A DNA stretch of 64,000 nucleotides, from NCBI GenBank assembly GCA_035235625.1, contig CP141144.1, forward strand, positions 28,889,014 to 28,953,013, in the 5' to 3' direction. The notes under the pieces were generated by a model. It was not told the DNA's origin, searched no databases, and saw only the letters and a program-made list of their open reading frames with translations. Below are positions 48,301 through 60,850 of the stretch, piece after piece. Numbering within the stretch: position 1 is the stretch's first letter; every line of letters begins with the position of its first letter. A program made the position numbers and the translations under genes. This DNA is from Saururus chinensis (taxonomy: Eukaryota > Streptophyta > Magnoliopsida > Piperales > Saururaceae).

Positions 48301-49480
48301 ACCAAAATGCATTTAAAATTATTGAAGTTGAAGCCTCGGATATATGATATGGAGGAATATTAATACAAAGAAAAGAATGAATATGTCGCAAGTACATTCT
48401 TTAAAAAATATGTCCAAAATTTTGCAGCCAAACATATTTTTGCACAATGGCAAGGAAAAGTAGCAATACTTAATTTTGAGAGAGAATTTATTAAAGGAGA
48501 CACGACATTTTTTCTCTAGAATTTTTGTAGAGAAATGCCTCCAAAGACAAAAGAATTACCTTCAAAATTAGGAACAACAACACCCAATATGGAACAATTA
48601 AATGACAATTTTAATAAAGAATCAAATGTAGAGTCTACAGAGGATAATATGTCCAAACAACCTTACATGCAGGCAATCACTTATTATGTTCTTAAATTAG
48701 AACAATTTGATGTTCGATCTACTCTAGCTAAAGGAGCTCTCAAATACTTCCCAAACAATAATTGTTATTCCTACAAAACAAGGAAAGATTGCTTCTTTCT
48801 ATTAGAAATTTTTTGTAGAAACTAATAGTGCAAATATGCAACATAACTCAAATGGTTATGCTATTACCTTCTCCAAGATTACGACCTTCAAGGTGCAATC
48901 ATTAAATGAATGGAATGCAAATCCAAATATTTATAAAAAAAATTGTTTATCCCTTTGATGGACCAAGACATTACAGCTACTGAGATAATATAAAGGCTTA
49001 GACTAATGTCTCTTTTTATTCAAAATAATAAATGAAAGCATTCTTGGTTTCTTAAATTTGTCAATTTTATTTCTCCTCCAAATTGGTTCAAAGAACGGTG
49101 GAGATATTTGGTGCATGTTATGTTGCCTTCCTTTTCCTAATCAGCTAAAAGACAAGGTAAAAGATATCGCCATTAGAGATAGGCTCTCTTTCATATTCCA
49201 CATTTTCAATAAGTTTGGGATTCCCTTAGATTCTTAAATGAAAATTTTTTATTGATACCACTAAAGCACAATCTTCTCTATAATATCCGTGGTGGGATAA
49301 ATTCAACTATGAGATAATCTATAGTAATCCACAGGCTACTTCATCACACTCCAATAATAACAGTCTCAAAGAAGAAAATGATTAGGACCTTCAATCTCAA
49401 AGAAGCTGATGTAGATGACAAGAACAAAAAATTGACTTTCTTTAAAAAAATAAAAAATGATCAAGGCCAATAAACAATTA
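48301..49480 (+). mobile_element. Second caulimovirid fragment: RNase H end and second ORF (fossil)
   Basis: The region 48330-48530 reads as the end of RNase H (KHIFAQWQGKVAILNFERE). The ORF at 48535-48825 starts MPPKTKELPSKLGTTTPN. Further pieces read HNSNGYAITFSKI (about 48845) and GIPLDS (about 49215), then WWDKFNYEI (about 49290). The gene order is the same as in the main block, so this is a separate partial genome copy. Many breaks are present. Confidence 0.65.
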
Positions 49481-51087
49481 CCATTACCAATGTCACCAAG
49501 CCAATAATGCTCCGATGACTGTCATTGTTAATGTCATTAATGTAATAATGTTTCTATGCCTTCACTACTGTAAGTCACCAAGACAATAATGTTGCTCCCT
49601 ACCATCGTTAAAGACAAAGCTGCCACTAATGTCAATAATGCAACCGCCACTACTGCTTATCCTTGTTTACAATAAAAACGCTTCCCAATCTGCTTTACAT
49701 CTACCTCAAGCAAAGGAACTCTTTAGAAAAGATGACCCGAGCTTAATTAAAGAAGACCTAAGTTGGGTAAAGTTTAAGCCAATTCCCCTTTTCAGCTTGC
49801 ATGCACATCCTGGACTACTTTGCGAGATTGGTTGTTCCTTAATGTGGCCAACCTCAGGTTCACTTCCCCTTCCGTGTCACAACATCAGGTTCCAGTAAGA
49901 ACCCAAAAGCCATTCTTTCATCATGTCTCGCGTCTCTATCTTCTACACAACTCTAGCTTTTGCTCGACTTTCGTGCACCCAACTATTTCAACACTACCCT
50001 ATGCAACCTCATCCTAAACCTCCAACGAAACCTAATGCTCCCCTATTAACATCCAGTTCATTCAAATAAATACTAAACTAATTCAATGCTTCCATCCCGC
50101 CACTTAATATTTCGTAGTGATACAAACCCAACAAGTTTATATAAAACAACCTTCCAAGTATGTTTTCTCTAAGGGTTACCACTCAGGCTAGGTATATAAT
50201 AAAACCCAACACAACCCTATTAGGCCAAGTTTAGTTTTAAAAATTCAACCCAACGGGTTCTAATCCAACCCAACCAAAATAAAATTATAAATATAAAATT
50301 TAAATATTTTTAGTATTATTTTTTAAAAAAAAATTAAAATAATTTAAAAATTATTTTGTATTCTGAACAATAGAATGAGTGAGATTCAAGCCTCATAATA
50401 CAATTTCTTTAAATAGTATAATATTCAAGTTTAACAAAACCAACCTAACAACATCCCTAGTTCTAACTAAATATAACAAATATGGCTCATAAGCATATCA
50501 CTTGCGCCAACATATTCTACCCCAAAAAGGCCCTGTTGGAGGCTTTTGCTGGGCATATTGGGCAGGCTATAATTATTTTTTTGGCTATTAAAAAAATATA
50601 GGCCATGTTACATTCTGCTAGCCGTTGATTTCAATTTCGTAAAAAATAAGGAATTTAGGCCAAAGTGACATATCCAAAGGTGCCAGAGCAATGAAGAGAT
50701 AAAATTTAAGGCCAAATCACCATGTAAAATGTCTTCATTCTAAAAAGGCTTTTGAAACTTATCCCTCACGCCCAAGAACACCCGTTAATCTATTTTCCTT
50801 TCCCATCCAAACAAGCCCGTATATAACCATTAATTTCTAACTCCTACCTTGGCAATCTTCAACATTTTTCTAAAATATCACATGTTACAATTCAACCTTT
50901 AATTAATAATTGATAGAACTTACATTTATTATATACATTCGTAATTATAATTTCTACACACAACTGGCCAAAAACGAAAGTTTCAACCAGTATAACATAC
51001 AAGGTTAGTATTTTTCTTAAAACATTATACTTTAAAAAAATGCTTTCAAATTTTGCAGTCCATATTATCCAAGGATAGCACCAGAGT
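49481..51087. other. Intergenic region, no gene recognised
   Basis: Bases 49500-49640 hold irregular repeats of ATGTCA and AATAATG type. Bases 49629-50020 are open in two frames without a recognised domain. Bases 50190-50290 carry AACCCAACNCAACC-type repeats, and 50290-50400 is very AT-rich. This is the far 3' side of the UBA2C-like gene on the minus strand. Confidence 0.4.
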
Positions 51088-52013
51088 GTAAGCATTTTTG
51101 TTTGATTATGACAACAAAGGTGCAAAACTAAAGCATTCTGCATTTATCTTGATTGACCAGCAGGCACAAGTTTGGACAATACAATGCACACCGTGCTCAT
51201 TGAACTGGCGATGTCCATGTACAAGAAGACTCGACCAGTCGCGCAAGTGCAGCTGAGTTTGGGATTAAGATCGCTGCAACGAGAGGACACATGAAGACGC
51301 ACAACTCATTACATAAGACCTAATCTCACACATTTCCACTTCCTCTCTAAAATACGTGTTGCAGGGTCAAATTCAATCACACATCTCTGCATCATAGAGG
51401 GTTAGCATATTTGTTTAATTATGACACCAAAGGTACAAGTACTATATGCTGCATTTATCTTAATTGACCAGCAGGCAACAAATCGGGCAATACAATGCAC
51501 ATTTAGCTCATTGAACTAACTAGCGGCATCCAAGTACAAAACTGGACAACATTCACGCGAGTGCAGCTGGGTTGAGAATTATGAATGCTGCGATGGGAGG
51601 AAAAATGTAGACGCACAACTCATTACATTGACCAAAATCTAACACAATTCCAGTTCCTCTCTAAAATGTGTTCCTATCGTCGGTCAACTATTTCAATCGC
51701 ACATCTCTGAAGCCATACTCGGTGGGTCGAATTTAAGTTGGGAAAATATGGAAAACTGGTAATCGATCCCACCCGCAGGTCGTACATGGCAGCAGAGAAT
51801 AGGCCACAGGGCATGAAAAGTCCGTGACCGAGGACCACTCTGCAAAACAATTCCCTGCAAATCCATCATGTACCAATCCGGCTCATTCAAGAATTATGTT
51901 AGTGCGAATACGAAGCTTTGATGACATCAGTTAGGCATATCCTGGGCTCTCGTTCAAAAGGCGAACTGAACACACCATCATGAGCACGACACTATCACAA
52001 CCCCAACAATTCG
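51000..52013 (-). other. Possible terminal 3' UTR exon of the UBA2C-like gene
   Basis: On the minus strand an acceptor-like sequence (a T-rich run, then CCCCCTAG, with the cut after 52014) precedes about 1 kb of more balanced composition than the flanking introns. This is only a candidate. The link to the gene rests on the donor-like site after the stop codon at 56550 and on my recollection that plant UBA2 genes often have 3' UTR introns. Confidence 0.25.
51088..51715. repeat. Tandem duplication, period about 311 bases
   Basis: Two diverged copies (51088-51398 and 51399-51715) share CATTTATCTT..ATTGACCAGCAGGC, ACGCACAACTCATTACAT and CACATCTCTG in the same order and spacing. It lies in the putative terminal 3' UTR exon of the UBA2C-like gene. 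Confidence 0.8.
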
Positions 52014-52770
52014 CTAGGGGGCATAAAAAAACACCAAATTCCAAAGTGATGCCACGCTCATAATTTGGGAGAGAAAATACATGCAGGAACTCGCAGATCA
52101 AGCAGCACATCCGTTCCGTGTAATAAAAAACGATATGTACTCGTCTAATGTGTCACAACATTTCAAAAACATGAGGGAGCAGCGCAAAAGCATGACCAGC
52201 ATACCTTCAACTGAAATTGAGGTAGTTCGCACCACAGAATAACAGATTAACCTTTGAATTAGAAGGGAAATTGAATCAAATGCATCACGACATGAAACGC
52301 AACAGCAATCAGTTGGAACCTCAACAAGATGGAAACATGACAAAAAATGGCACAAAAAAACAATTTTTGGCATGCCCAGAACAGGCATTCAGATGTAAAA
52401 TTTAAATTTCTTTCAAACCATAGCCCAAAAGCACCTCATCCGCAGCCTCAAATTTAAGCAGTAAATTATACATTAATGTCAAACCCAAAAATAAATTGAA
52501 AATAATACATATTATTTTATTTAGATTGCATCTTTGCATATTTCAAAATGTTGCCTTCATTTTCTCATAAAAATAGATTTGATGGAGAACTACGAGATTA
52601 TTATTTTTTTCTCATTCCTGACCATCATACAAACTGTTCAATACCAAAATACTAACTGCAATCCCAACAATCTTGCTTAAAACAACTTCAGGTATCATGT
52701 TAGTAATATTCAACGTTTTTTAAGTCTTTATTTTTCAGAATTTATTTAGTCTTTCGGCAAGGCAAATTTT

Positions 52771-52868
52771 CATATGCAAAATTAGACGTCTAGTAAAGAC
52801 CTACACACCTTAGACTCTTCCATATGCAAAATTAGACATCTAGTGAAGACCTACACCTTAGACTATAC
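52771..52868. repeat. Tandem duplication, period 50
   Basis: Two copies starting CATATGCAAAATTAGACNTC at 52771 and 52821, nearly identical. Confidence 0.9.
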
Positions 52869-53335
52869 ATGTTTTAAAACCAAAAAAAATAAGTGTCTAC
52901 ATAGAATACATACCAAGGATGCTAACAAATGCACATCAGCTCCCCCACCCCCTACACCTCCCACAAAAGAAAAAGAAAAGAAAAGAAAAGATACCCAAAC
53001 AAAGATAAAGAAATTAGCACCAAAAAATATGAATGTGCACGATACTAAATTGGTTAGACAAGCTGATAAAAGAGTTCACTGCAAGTCATTAATTCAAGCG
53101 GATATATGCTAACAATAGCATATACCAAAAACACAAATTGCATCCATTTTTTACTCACCAAGGAAAGATATCTAAAAATTTAAAAGAGCACTTGACAAAA
53201 CAATCAACTTCCAAGCAAATCATGCATTTCCATCCGCCTTGCAAGCACAATTCAAAGACCAAACAATAAGCAACAATGGAAGAACATCTCTGAATATTGA
53301 CAGCGCATTACAATTCCCAACCATAGGAGAAATAA

Positions 53336-53812
53336 AGTTTGAGAAAATGCAAGTACGTAATTTAACATTTCCAAATTGACAATCAGAATCTGCTACTTGA
53401 TATCTACAAATCGCATATTGATGGAAAACATCAGATTGCATATTGTCACATTTCAAAATATCAAGCCAAAAAAATTATTGTCACCAGCCTTCCATCTACT
53501 ACAATTGGGTGTAATTTTTCATCACAAGAAAAATTAGAAAGTGGCATATTTCCACTTAAAGTTAAAAGGACACGAGTTTGAGAAAATGCAAGTAGTGATT
53601 TAGCATTTCAAAATTGACAATCAGGATCTCTAACTTGATATGTACAAATCGCATATCGTTGAGAAACAGACTGTATATTGTCACATTTCAAAACTTCTAG
53701 GCGAAAATTTTATTTTGCCACCAGCCTCCCATCTGCAACAATTGGATGTATTTTTTTATCATAATAAAAATTAGAAAGGGGACATCTCCATTTCACCCTA
53801 CAAGCACATGAA
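53336..53812. repeat. Tandem duplication, period about 239
   Basis: Two copies begin GTTTGAGAAAATGCAAGTA (53337 and 53576) and share AATTGACAATCAG, AAATCGCATAT, ATATTGTCACATTTCAAAA and CACCAGCCT in order. Confidence 0.9.
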
Positions 53813-55450
53813 AAAATACAAGGAACTTAGACCTCACTAATTAAGAACTTCAATAACTATTACCAGGTCTCAAGTACCCATTTTTGTCAAATTTTATTCA
53901 GTAGTTAATGTATTATTTACTATCTCTGAACATTTTTTAAAACTGCTCAAATGATAGTTCCCAGTGTTCAGCTTGTAGGCTTTTAAATTTGAAGACCCAT
54001 GATAAACCCTTCCGTGAAGTGAAAATCCATGAATAATGGATTGTCATAATTTAACTGGCTGCAGCTGCAAGAAACAAGCACTTTCCAGCATTGCATAACC
54101 TCAGTAAACACAACCAGGTGGGAATGAAACAAATAATACAGAATATAAGACGAGAACAAATTAAGACAAAGTTTGATAATGTATAAACTAATATAATTAG
54201 AAAAACTAAGATAGATTTAATGTCAATAATGAAGTCATTCTATAAAACAGCAAGCTTCATATGCTAGACTAATTTTCTCAGCAATTTCTACCATCCATAA
54301 ACAAGCAAACCGCATTCTATTGGCAGAGCAGTAGCCACAAAAGTTGGGCAAACCATTCATCATCAAAGTAGATTACAAGCCGTCATTCACCACAACCATA
54401 TAAAGCATTTGCGCCCAACAGCTGTCATAAACCTGAATCACATATGGATAACATTATATCTCAAGACCATTCCACTGCATACAAACAATGTGCAGGAAAA
54501 GCAGCAATAAACACGAGCTGCTGGAGTAAAGAAACACAAAATTTCAGAAAGCAGAAGTACAAATAGAATGCAAATAATGCATCTGATTATGACAGTGAAT
54601 AATTGATCCAAAGACAAAGGAAGCACAAATTTCAATCAATAAATGATTAAAATATACAAAGTTAAATCAAGAAAGGCTACAGATCAAAAAAGGGAACAAA
54701 GAATCAAATAAAACCGAACAACACTAGAACCATTGGTCAGAAAAAACTGACATGCTGGTTTAGATCATTCATAGCTAAAAAAATTACCAGCATGATCAAC
54801 CAGACTCATCATCATCAACAGGCAGCTCAGTTAACTGATATTTTATCCTACAATCCCACTCAATCATGGGCCACATTTATGTTCAAACGTATTATCAACA
54901 TGTTTTTTCTCAAGATCTCCATCTACAATCTACTCAGCCTTCCTCTTCGCTTCTTCAAACACTCCATGAAATGCTCAGAATATCCCTTAGTTGGCATTGG
55001 CATTGGCATTGAACCACATGATACACAGACTCATACTCCAAAAATAATTATGATAATGATGAGTTGATGGCAATAAGAACGACCATAACAACAAGAGCAC
55101 TTTAACTCATGCGGCCAGATGTGCCTATCTAACACCGTTGATGCTTTGACTCAGTCAAAACATCCATCAATAGCGGTGCACTACTCTGGAATACAATAAT
55201 TCAATTAAATCAACCTACACCAACAAACTACCACCAAAACCAAAGTGGCTATTGGACAGGTCAATCTACACCCTTTCACAGGAATAAACAGTACAAAAGT
55301 TTGCAGAACTTTAGTTCGCAAATATGTGGCAGAGATGGGGTGAAGCTCACTAAAGTACTACAACTTTCCAATCGTGTTATAAGCATTGCTCCAAACACGT
55401 ATCAGGCAAATCATAGTGGATTAATTCAAGTAATAAAACGTGTGTAGTCC

Positions 55451-55605
55451 TATTCCAAAGAGCATCGCTTTAGCAGATAAGAACACATTGCTTATGTTAA
55501 CATGAATTAAAAGAGAGAAGGACACATGTTTATTCCAAAGAGCATCACTTTAGCAGATAAGAACACATGTTTATGTTAACATGAATTAAAAGAGAGGACA
55601 CAAAT
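55451..55605. repeat. Tandem duplication, period 80
   Basis: Two copies starting TATTCCAAAGAGCATC at 55451 and 55531, each with TTTAGCAGATAAGAACACAT and TTATGTTAACATGAATTAAA. Nearly identical, so recent. Confidence 0.92.
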
Positions 55606-56064
55606 AGGCTCAGGTCCCATCACGCAAAGCACAAAATCAACAAGTAGATCACGGTTGCTACCAAATAAAATATCATTCCACATAAACTCGAACAGCACAT
55701 CTCTAGGACATCGCTGCACAAGTTTCAACCAGCACAAGCTATTAATAGATTCAATCAAAAGACCCAAAAAAGAGAAAGAAACACATCATCAAAAGAAAAC
55801 AAGAAGTAACAAGTATAGATAGTGTTGGAACTGAAATTTAAAATTCATGAGGAAATCATCCAACGACAATACAAGAAAACTCTTTTATCCAAAAAACATC
55901 AACGTGACGCAAGGAATTGTTAGGTTAACATAGACACACACAAAAATCCCCCTTCTTACATTAAGTAGGAAACTAACTTGCAACAAGCAGTTTACAGAAT
56001 GCGAAAAAAAACGAAAAGGTGAATGAACAAAATGATTAAAATATGAAATCCAGATGGAAAGCAT

Positions 56065-56145
56065 CCACCTTTCGACCAGATATGCATTTCACATACGGAA
56101 AACAGCCACCCTTCAACCAGATATGCATTTCACATACGGTGGTAA
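56065..56145. repeat. Tandem duplication, period 41
   Basis: Two copies of CCACCYTTCRACCAGATATG..CATTTCACATACGG at 56065 and 56106. Confidence 0.9.
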
Positions 56146-56544
56146 AACACCTTTTTTAAATGTAGCGTCAAGCAGAGACAATATCTCCCCGGAGCTCACA
56201 TGCACAAACTTATCAATATATGAAAAACTAACCACTCTTGGGTAACCCACATATGTATACAGACTCCAAATCCACTAAAAGGAACATTTTTAACTACAAG
56301 AAATCTATGCAAAATGAATGGATTTCAATATCTTAACTACGACATGATTTGCATGGACAAAGAAATTCATACATAAATACAATGATGTATGATATGTTGT
56401 CATGACAAAACATATATCTTACCCTACCACACTAATCATATTCAGTTTAGAAGAACAGAATCAGAAAAACAATCAAATAAGCACACAAGCAACAGATATT
56501 GCACACAGAATCATAAACTATAATGTGCTAGGGATAGAAAATGA

Positions 56545-56551
56545 ATGTACC
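56545..56551 (-). promoter_or_regulatory. Splice-donor-like site directly after the UBA2C stop codon
   Basis: On the minus strand the stop codon TAA (56554-56552) is followed by G|GTACAT, a good plant 5' splice site with the cut after 56551. An intron starting this close to a stop would escape the usual 50-nucleotide rule for nonsense-mediated decay. Confidence 0.5.
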
Positions 56552-57907
56552 TTAGTAGTAGGGAGGCAAGTTCGGGTACATCCCACCAGAAGGAACCCCC
56601 CTAGGAACTGGCGATGAACCTGATTGTGGGTGATGTGGTCCAGGGTATGCTGAAGATGGCAGCCCGTAATGACCTGGCCCACCCTCCGCAAACCCTCCAC
56701 CAGCAGGCATGCCCACAGAGGTGGGTGGCACACGGTACAAGGACGATCCACCACCTAATCCTCCGCCTAATGCACTACCATATCCACTACCAGCTCCCGG
56801 TCCGCCATACTGCGAAGTGCCGTATGGTCCACTCAACCCACCACCATACCCTCCAGTGCCTCCGCTCAAAGATGCCGGTACCTGGCTACCTACAGTTGAG
56901 AGACCAGGCCCACCTATTGACGACTGCATAGAGGAGTTCAAGTTTTGATGAGCTAACCCCGCACCTTGCGACGACAAAGGTGCGTACCCACCAGCACCCA
57001 AACCCCCAAACGAGGAAATCCCGCCGGGACCCAGATACTGTGACGACAACGAGCCAGACATTGATGCCGGAGGGACCATCCCAATGCCATCAGCGCCAAT
57101 GCCCTCTGGGGCCCCTGGGTTCTGAGGCTGTACCCCAACCAATCCAGGTTGCTGGGGCTTCCCCTTCTTCCCCTCAATCGCCAGCTTGCAGACCATCTGG
57201 TGCCCGTCGATGTTCTTTGCGGGGTCCACGAGCGAGGCCTTGGCCGCCTCCGCCGTCTTGTACACAAACAGCGCAAAACCCCGCGACTTCCCGGTCTGCT
57301 TATCGAATCCTAGAGGCCCTTCCTCGATCTCTCCATATGAAGAGAAGTGGGCAAGGAGTCGGTCCGCCGGCATGTCGAAGGGTACGTTTCCCACATAGAT
57401 CTTCCGCATTGAAACGTCAGCAGGGGGAGGATTGGCCGTAGGCCCGTTCACGCCGGAGGCTGCAAGCTGGGTAACGGTCATCCGACCGTCGATCTTCTTG
57501 CTGGGTTCCTTGAGAGCGAGGAGGGCACCATCAATGTGCTTGAAGGTGACAAAGCCGTAGCCCTTGCTCTTTCCAGTAGCCTTGTCGAGGATGACGACGG
57601 CCTCCTCGAGGTCGCCATAGGAGGAGAAGAGGGTGCGAAGGCCCTCGGTGGTGGTGTCCCATCCGAGGCCGCGGATGAAGAGCTTGCGTTGGGCCGGGTC
57701 ACGGTCCGCCACCGCCCGGACGGCATCGAGGACGTCCGGATGGCGGACGGCCGCGTGCTGAAGGATGTCGAGAAGCTGCTCCTGCGTGAAGGGCTCGATG
57801 ATCTTCCGCGCGTCCTCCGGCGTAAGCATCCACGGAGCAGGGCCGACGGCGCCGTCGATCGCCACGCCGTTCTCGTCGGCCTTTCGCTTCTTGGCTGCAG
57901 GATCCAT
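56552..57907 (-). CDS. UBA2C: UBP1-associated protein 2C-like RNA-binding protein (two RRMs)
   Basis: This is a 451-residue nuclear-type RNA-binding protein in one uninterrupted frame. A basic KKRK (residues 6-9) could act in nuclear import. A helical segment follows ([19 protein letters not shown], 31-49), typical of UBA2 proteins. RRM1 covers about 74-150, with RNP2 LFIRGL (76-81) and RNP1 KGYGFVTF (115-122). RRM2 covers about 168-244, with RNP2 IYVGNV (170-175) and RNP1 RGFALFVY (209-216). The C-terminal 200 residues are rich in Gly, Ser, Pro and Tyr, a low-complexity tail. Family members bind U-rich RNA in the nucleus and some act in abscisic-acid, wound and senescence responses. The 2C assignment rests on the [16 protein letters not shown]-like and [19 protein letters not shown]-like stretches. 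The ATG at 57907 is the first in frame, with a TATA box about 100 bases upstream. The coding region is much richer in G and C than its surroundings. All expected RNP residues are present, so it should be functional. Confidence 0.93.
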   Translation of the reverse strand: MDPAAKKRKADENGVAIDGAVGPAPWMLTPEDARKIIEPFTQEQLLDILQHAAVRHPDVLDAVRAVADRDPAQRKLFIRGLGWDTTTEGLRTLFSSYGDLEEAVVILDKATGKSKGYGFVTFKHIDGALLALKEPSKKIDGRMTVTQLAASGVNGPTANPPPADVSMRKIYVGNVPFDMPADRLLAHFSSYGEIEEGPLGFDKQTGKSRGFALFVYKTAEAAKASLVDPAKNIDGHQMVCKLAIEGKKGKPQQPGLVGVQPQNPGAPEGIGADGIGMVPPASMSGSLSSQYLGPGGISSFGGLGAGGYAPLSSQGAGLAHQNLNSSMQSSIGGPGLSTVGSQVPASLSGGTGGYGGGLSGPYGTSQYGGPGAGSGYGSALGGGLGGGSSLYRVPPTSVGMPAGGGFAEGGPGHYGLPSSAYPGPHHPQSGSSPVPRGVPSGGMYPNLPPYY

Positions 57908-58013
57908 GGAGATATTTCACAAACCCTAACCCTTGCGATTTGGAGAGAAGGAGAGGGAGGGGCTTAATCGCGAGGTACTGAGGTATTACTTAGTATTTTA
58001 CAAGTATATATAG
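57908..58013 (-). promoter_or_regulatory. UBA2C-like core promoter and 5' UTR with TATA box and telo-box
   Basis: On the minus strand a TATA box (CTATATATAC, 58013-58004) lies about 100 bases before the ATG, so transcription should start near 57975-57980. The inferred 5' UTR is CT-rich (CCCTCCCTCTCCTTCTCTCC, 57964-57945) and contains TTAGGGTTT (57929-57921), a telo-box as found in many plant genes for ribosome and RNA-binding proteins. The exact start site is an inference. Confidence 0.6.
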
Positions 58014-58947
58014 AAGGGGGCAGCCCCACCGACTTCAATATCTCGGCGGGATTAGGCCATGCCTTTGCAACATTTAAAATGCGCAACACTTTAAAAGGGG
58101 TTATTTGGGTGGTGAGATTTCGCTTACTCGTCTCAAATATGCCAGGAATCCTTAAAATCATAGTTGGTATAGAGGCTGGGTTATGAATTTAGGCCCGATT
58201 TTAGCATATTTCGGTTAAAATTATTAAATTATCTCGTGAGGTAATTCTATAAATTTCAATTCCTATCTTTTTATCAAAAAAAATTTTATTTTTTAATAAT
58301 TATTCTTTGTATTAATTTCAGCCTCAAAAAGTATGCTAGATAAATAAGGCTCCTTTTAAATGTTCACAATAACTTACCTATGTTGGGTTTTGTTTGATAA
58401 GGCTCGTCCATACGTGCATATGAGCGCAGTAGTGCCAAAAATAAATTATATTAATTTATTTTTAGAAAAAAGAATTATATTAATTTAAAATTTTATAAAT
58501 TAGTTTTAAAATTTCATTGGAATTTATTTTAAAAAAATTCATTACTAACCTTAAATCTAATTCAATGTTCAATCAATTAAATTAATTCTAAAATATTTAC
58601 TTCCATTTCTAAAAAATTATATACCTAAACTACCCCTAAAAACCAAGGCTTTTCCAAAAAAAAGCTACTCGTTTTATCAAGAAAATATTTTGTTAAACTA
58701 TCAATTACCATTAACACGTCGATGGAGCTACCAATGAAAATGTATTTTAACAGTCGGCAAGCATCAACGCGTCGACAAGGTTGTCAATTATAACTACATG
58801 CATGCAATTATTATGGAACAGCAAACAATTAGCATTTTTAGACACTCATAAATTTATCTAAATAAAAATAAGATAATAAATGCCAAGGATCATTATACAT
58901 AGAGCTAGTAAATATATAGAGTTTAACTCTGAACATCTTGTGCCTAT
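58014..58947. other. Intergenic region upstream of the UBA2C-like gene
   Basis: Bases 58014-58200 carry short GC-rich patches and a GGCCCGATT string (58192-58200) that resembles plant promoter boxes. From 58200 to 58947 the DNA is AT-rich without a recognised gene or repeat. Element C begins at about 58948. Confidence 0.45.
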
Positions 58948-60379
58948 TGATAAGTATGAAATATGTATCTATTTTATATACCTTTTTACCTTATTTGCTA
59001 GCATAGATTTGGTTAATTTAGAGTTAGTTATAATTTATTTAGATTAAGATAGATATTAGTACTTTAGTTTAATTATTAATAATTTTGTAGTTATTAATAG
59101 TTTAGATATGTATTTAAATCAAGTTGGAATTTTAATTCTATTCTACATATCTAAAATATGATATTTTATATTTTGTAGGAAAAGTGCACTTATCGAGGTA
59201 CTTAGACGATATTTGAAATAATGTAAAATAGTCTTGACATGTTTTAAAGTGATTTGGACAACTTTTCGGAGTTATAAACATGTTAGAAATTAATATGGAC
59301 ACGAAGAAAAGCTTAATGAATAGGAAATTAGATTGTCCAAAAAAACTGTCCAGATTGCAGAAACAGTGTAGTCGTTCGAACGGGGAGTTTGAAGTATCAA
59401 ACGGGATAACGTGAATTCAGAAAAAAAAAATAGTATAGGAGTTCAAACGGGCATGCAGGGCGTTCGAACAGGATAACGTGCAGTTTCCTAGTTTTAGCTA
59501 ATTTTCAATCCTTTTCATATTGGACTTCTTTCTCTGGCTCTTATGCCTATATAAAGACATATTTGGCTCGAAAATGAGGATTCGAGTAGATTTTCTAAAG
59601 AGAAAAAAGAAGAAGAAGATAGAAGAGAACTCAAAGCTTTCAATGGAGATTCAAGTGCTTTCTTCTACAATGGAAGGCTAAACTTTTCTTTTACTTAGGA
59701 GTTGATGAAGTTATAGATAAGTTTCAATTTCTTTTCTTTTTAATTTATATCTTAGTTATGAATGATGACAATTGTATGATATGGATTTCTTTTTTAATGG
59801 AATAGCTTTTCATATTTATTCAAATCTATATTGATTTATTGTCTTGTAGATAATAAATTGATGTGGTTTTGATATTATCATCGATTCTAATTTATGTGAT
59901 TTAGATGAGATGGTCATGCAATAGTTTTAATGTTCAGATAATTAATGAATTAAATAAGTTATACTAAGATTAGATAAGTCATGCTTATAGCTAGTTTAGT
60001 GTAGATGATTTGTGCTATTGTCGAAGATAGTTCATGTTATGAATTTAATTAATGATTATTTCCAAAGTAATTCTAGCTTGTAGCTGAGAATACTTGTTCA
60101 TATTCACACTAGATTTAGATTAAAAGTTAAGGAATTGTTATGGTTTTATAGTGGATTCGATTTCTTAAGTAAATTCTATCATATTAATCTATTGCTTTTA
60201 AACTAGTTGATTCCTTTCTTTTACTTAATTTAAGTTTAAGTTCTTTCTAGTTTTTAATCAGCAAATTCCTCTTTAGATTTAGTAATAATTCATTTGTCCC
60301 TGAGGTTCGATGACCCTTAAATACTTATCCTAGTACAATAACCTTGTACACTTGCAAAGGGTTTAATTATAAACGATCA
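58948..60379 (+). repeat. 5' LTR of element C
   Basis: It begins TGATAAGTATGA and ends AAACGATCA, 1432 bases, seven bases before the primer site. A TATA-like CCTATATAAAG lies at 59547. Bases about 59070-60379 match the truncated copy 4288-5601. The left end is judged only from the TG start and could be a little off. Confidence 0.75.
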
Positions 60380-60850
60380 AGTTTTTTGGCGCCGTTGTCG
60401 GAGACGATGTTGATTTGTTACTAAATTAGTATTAGGATAATTCTATCTAATTTAGATTCCATTTACTTTAGTTTTAGGTTAATTCTTAGTTTCTTACCTT
60501 CTTTTAATTTGATCTTGTAGGCTGAGTTGAAGATCGTGCTCTCTACACTTGTGGCTACAAGTGGACATCGACAAGTATAGTGCTTCTCTTCGGTTTGCAA
60601 GATCATTTTCTCTCTTTATTTTTAGTTCTTTTATTAGTTAGTTTTTGCTTATTCTTCCCCTTTTTACACTTAGAATTGTGTGGTGTATTTGTGGTGTATG
60701 CGTGGTCGTCACTCCTTACTCCCCTGATTAGTACCATTTGACCCTGAGCCTGAGCGGACATCAAGGAGAGCTGAGTTACCCTAGACCTACATCCCTATAC
60801 TCCCAAACTCTCTCACCAATTCCTCCACCCACACTACTTCTACCCTCATC

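Larger units (their letters stand above)
52014..56550 (-). other. Long 3' flank of the UBA2C-like gene, probably 3' UTR intron(s)
   Basis: This is non-coding AT-rich DNA with no recognised gene on either strand. It holds four local tandem duplications, listed separately. If the donor-like site after the stop codon is used, much of this would be intron in the 3' UTR. A short A-rich microsatellite of AAAAG units lies near 52967-52990. Confidence 0.4.

Noticed and set aside
52967-52990. AAAAG repeat as a regulatory element
   Set aside because: It is a short simple-sequence repeat without other support.
56980-57967. Several open frames on the plus strand across the UBA2C-like gene
   Set aside because: They are shadows of the GC-rich coding region. 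The minus-strand frame has full RRM motifs.
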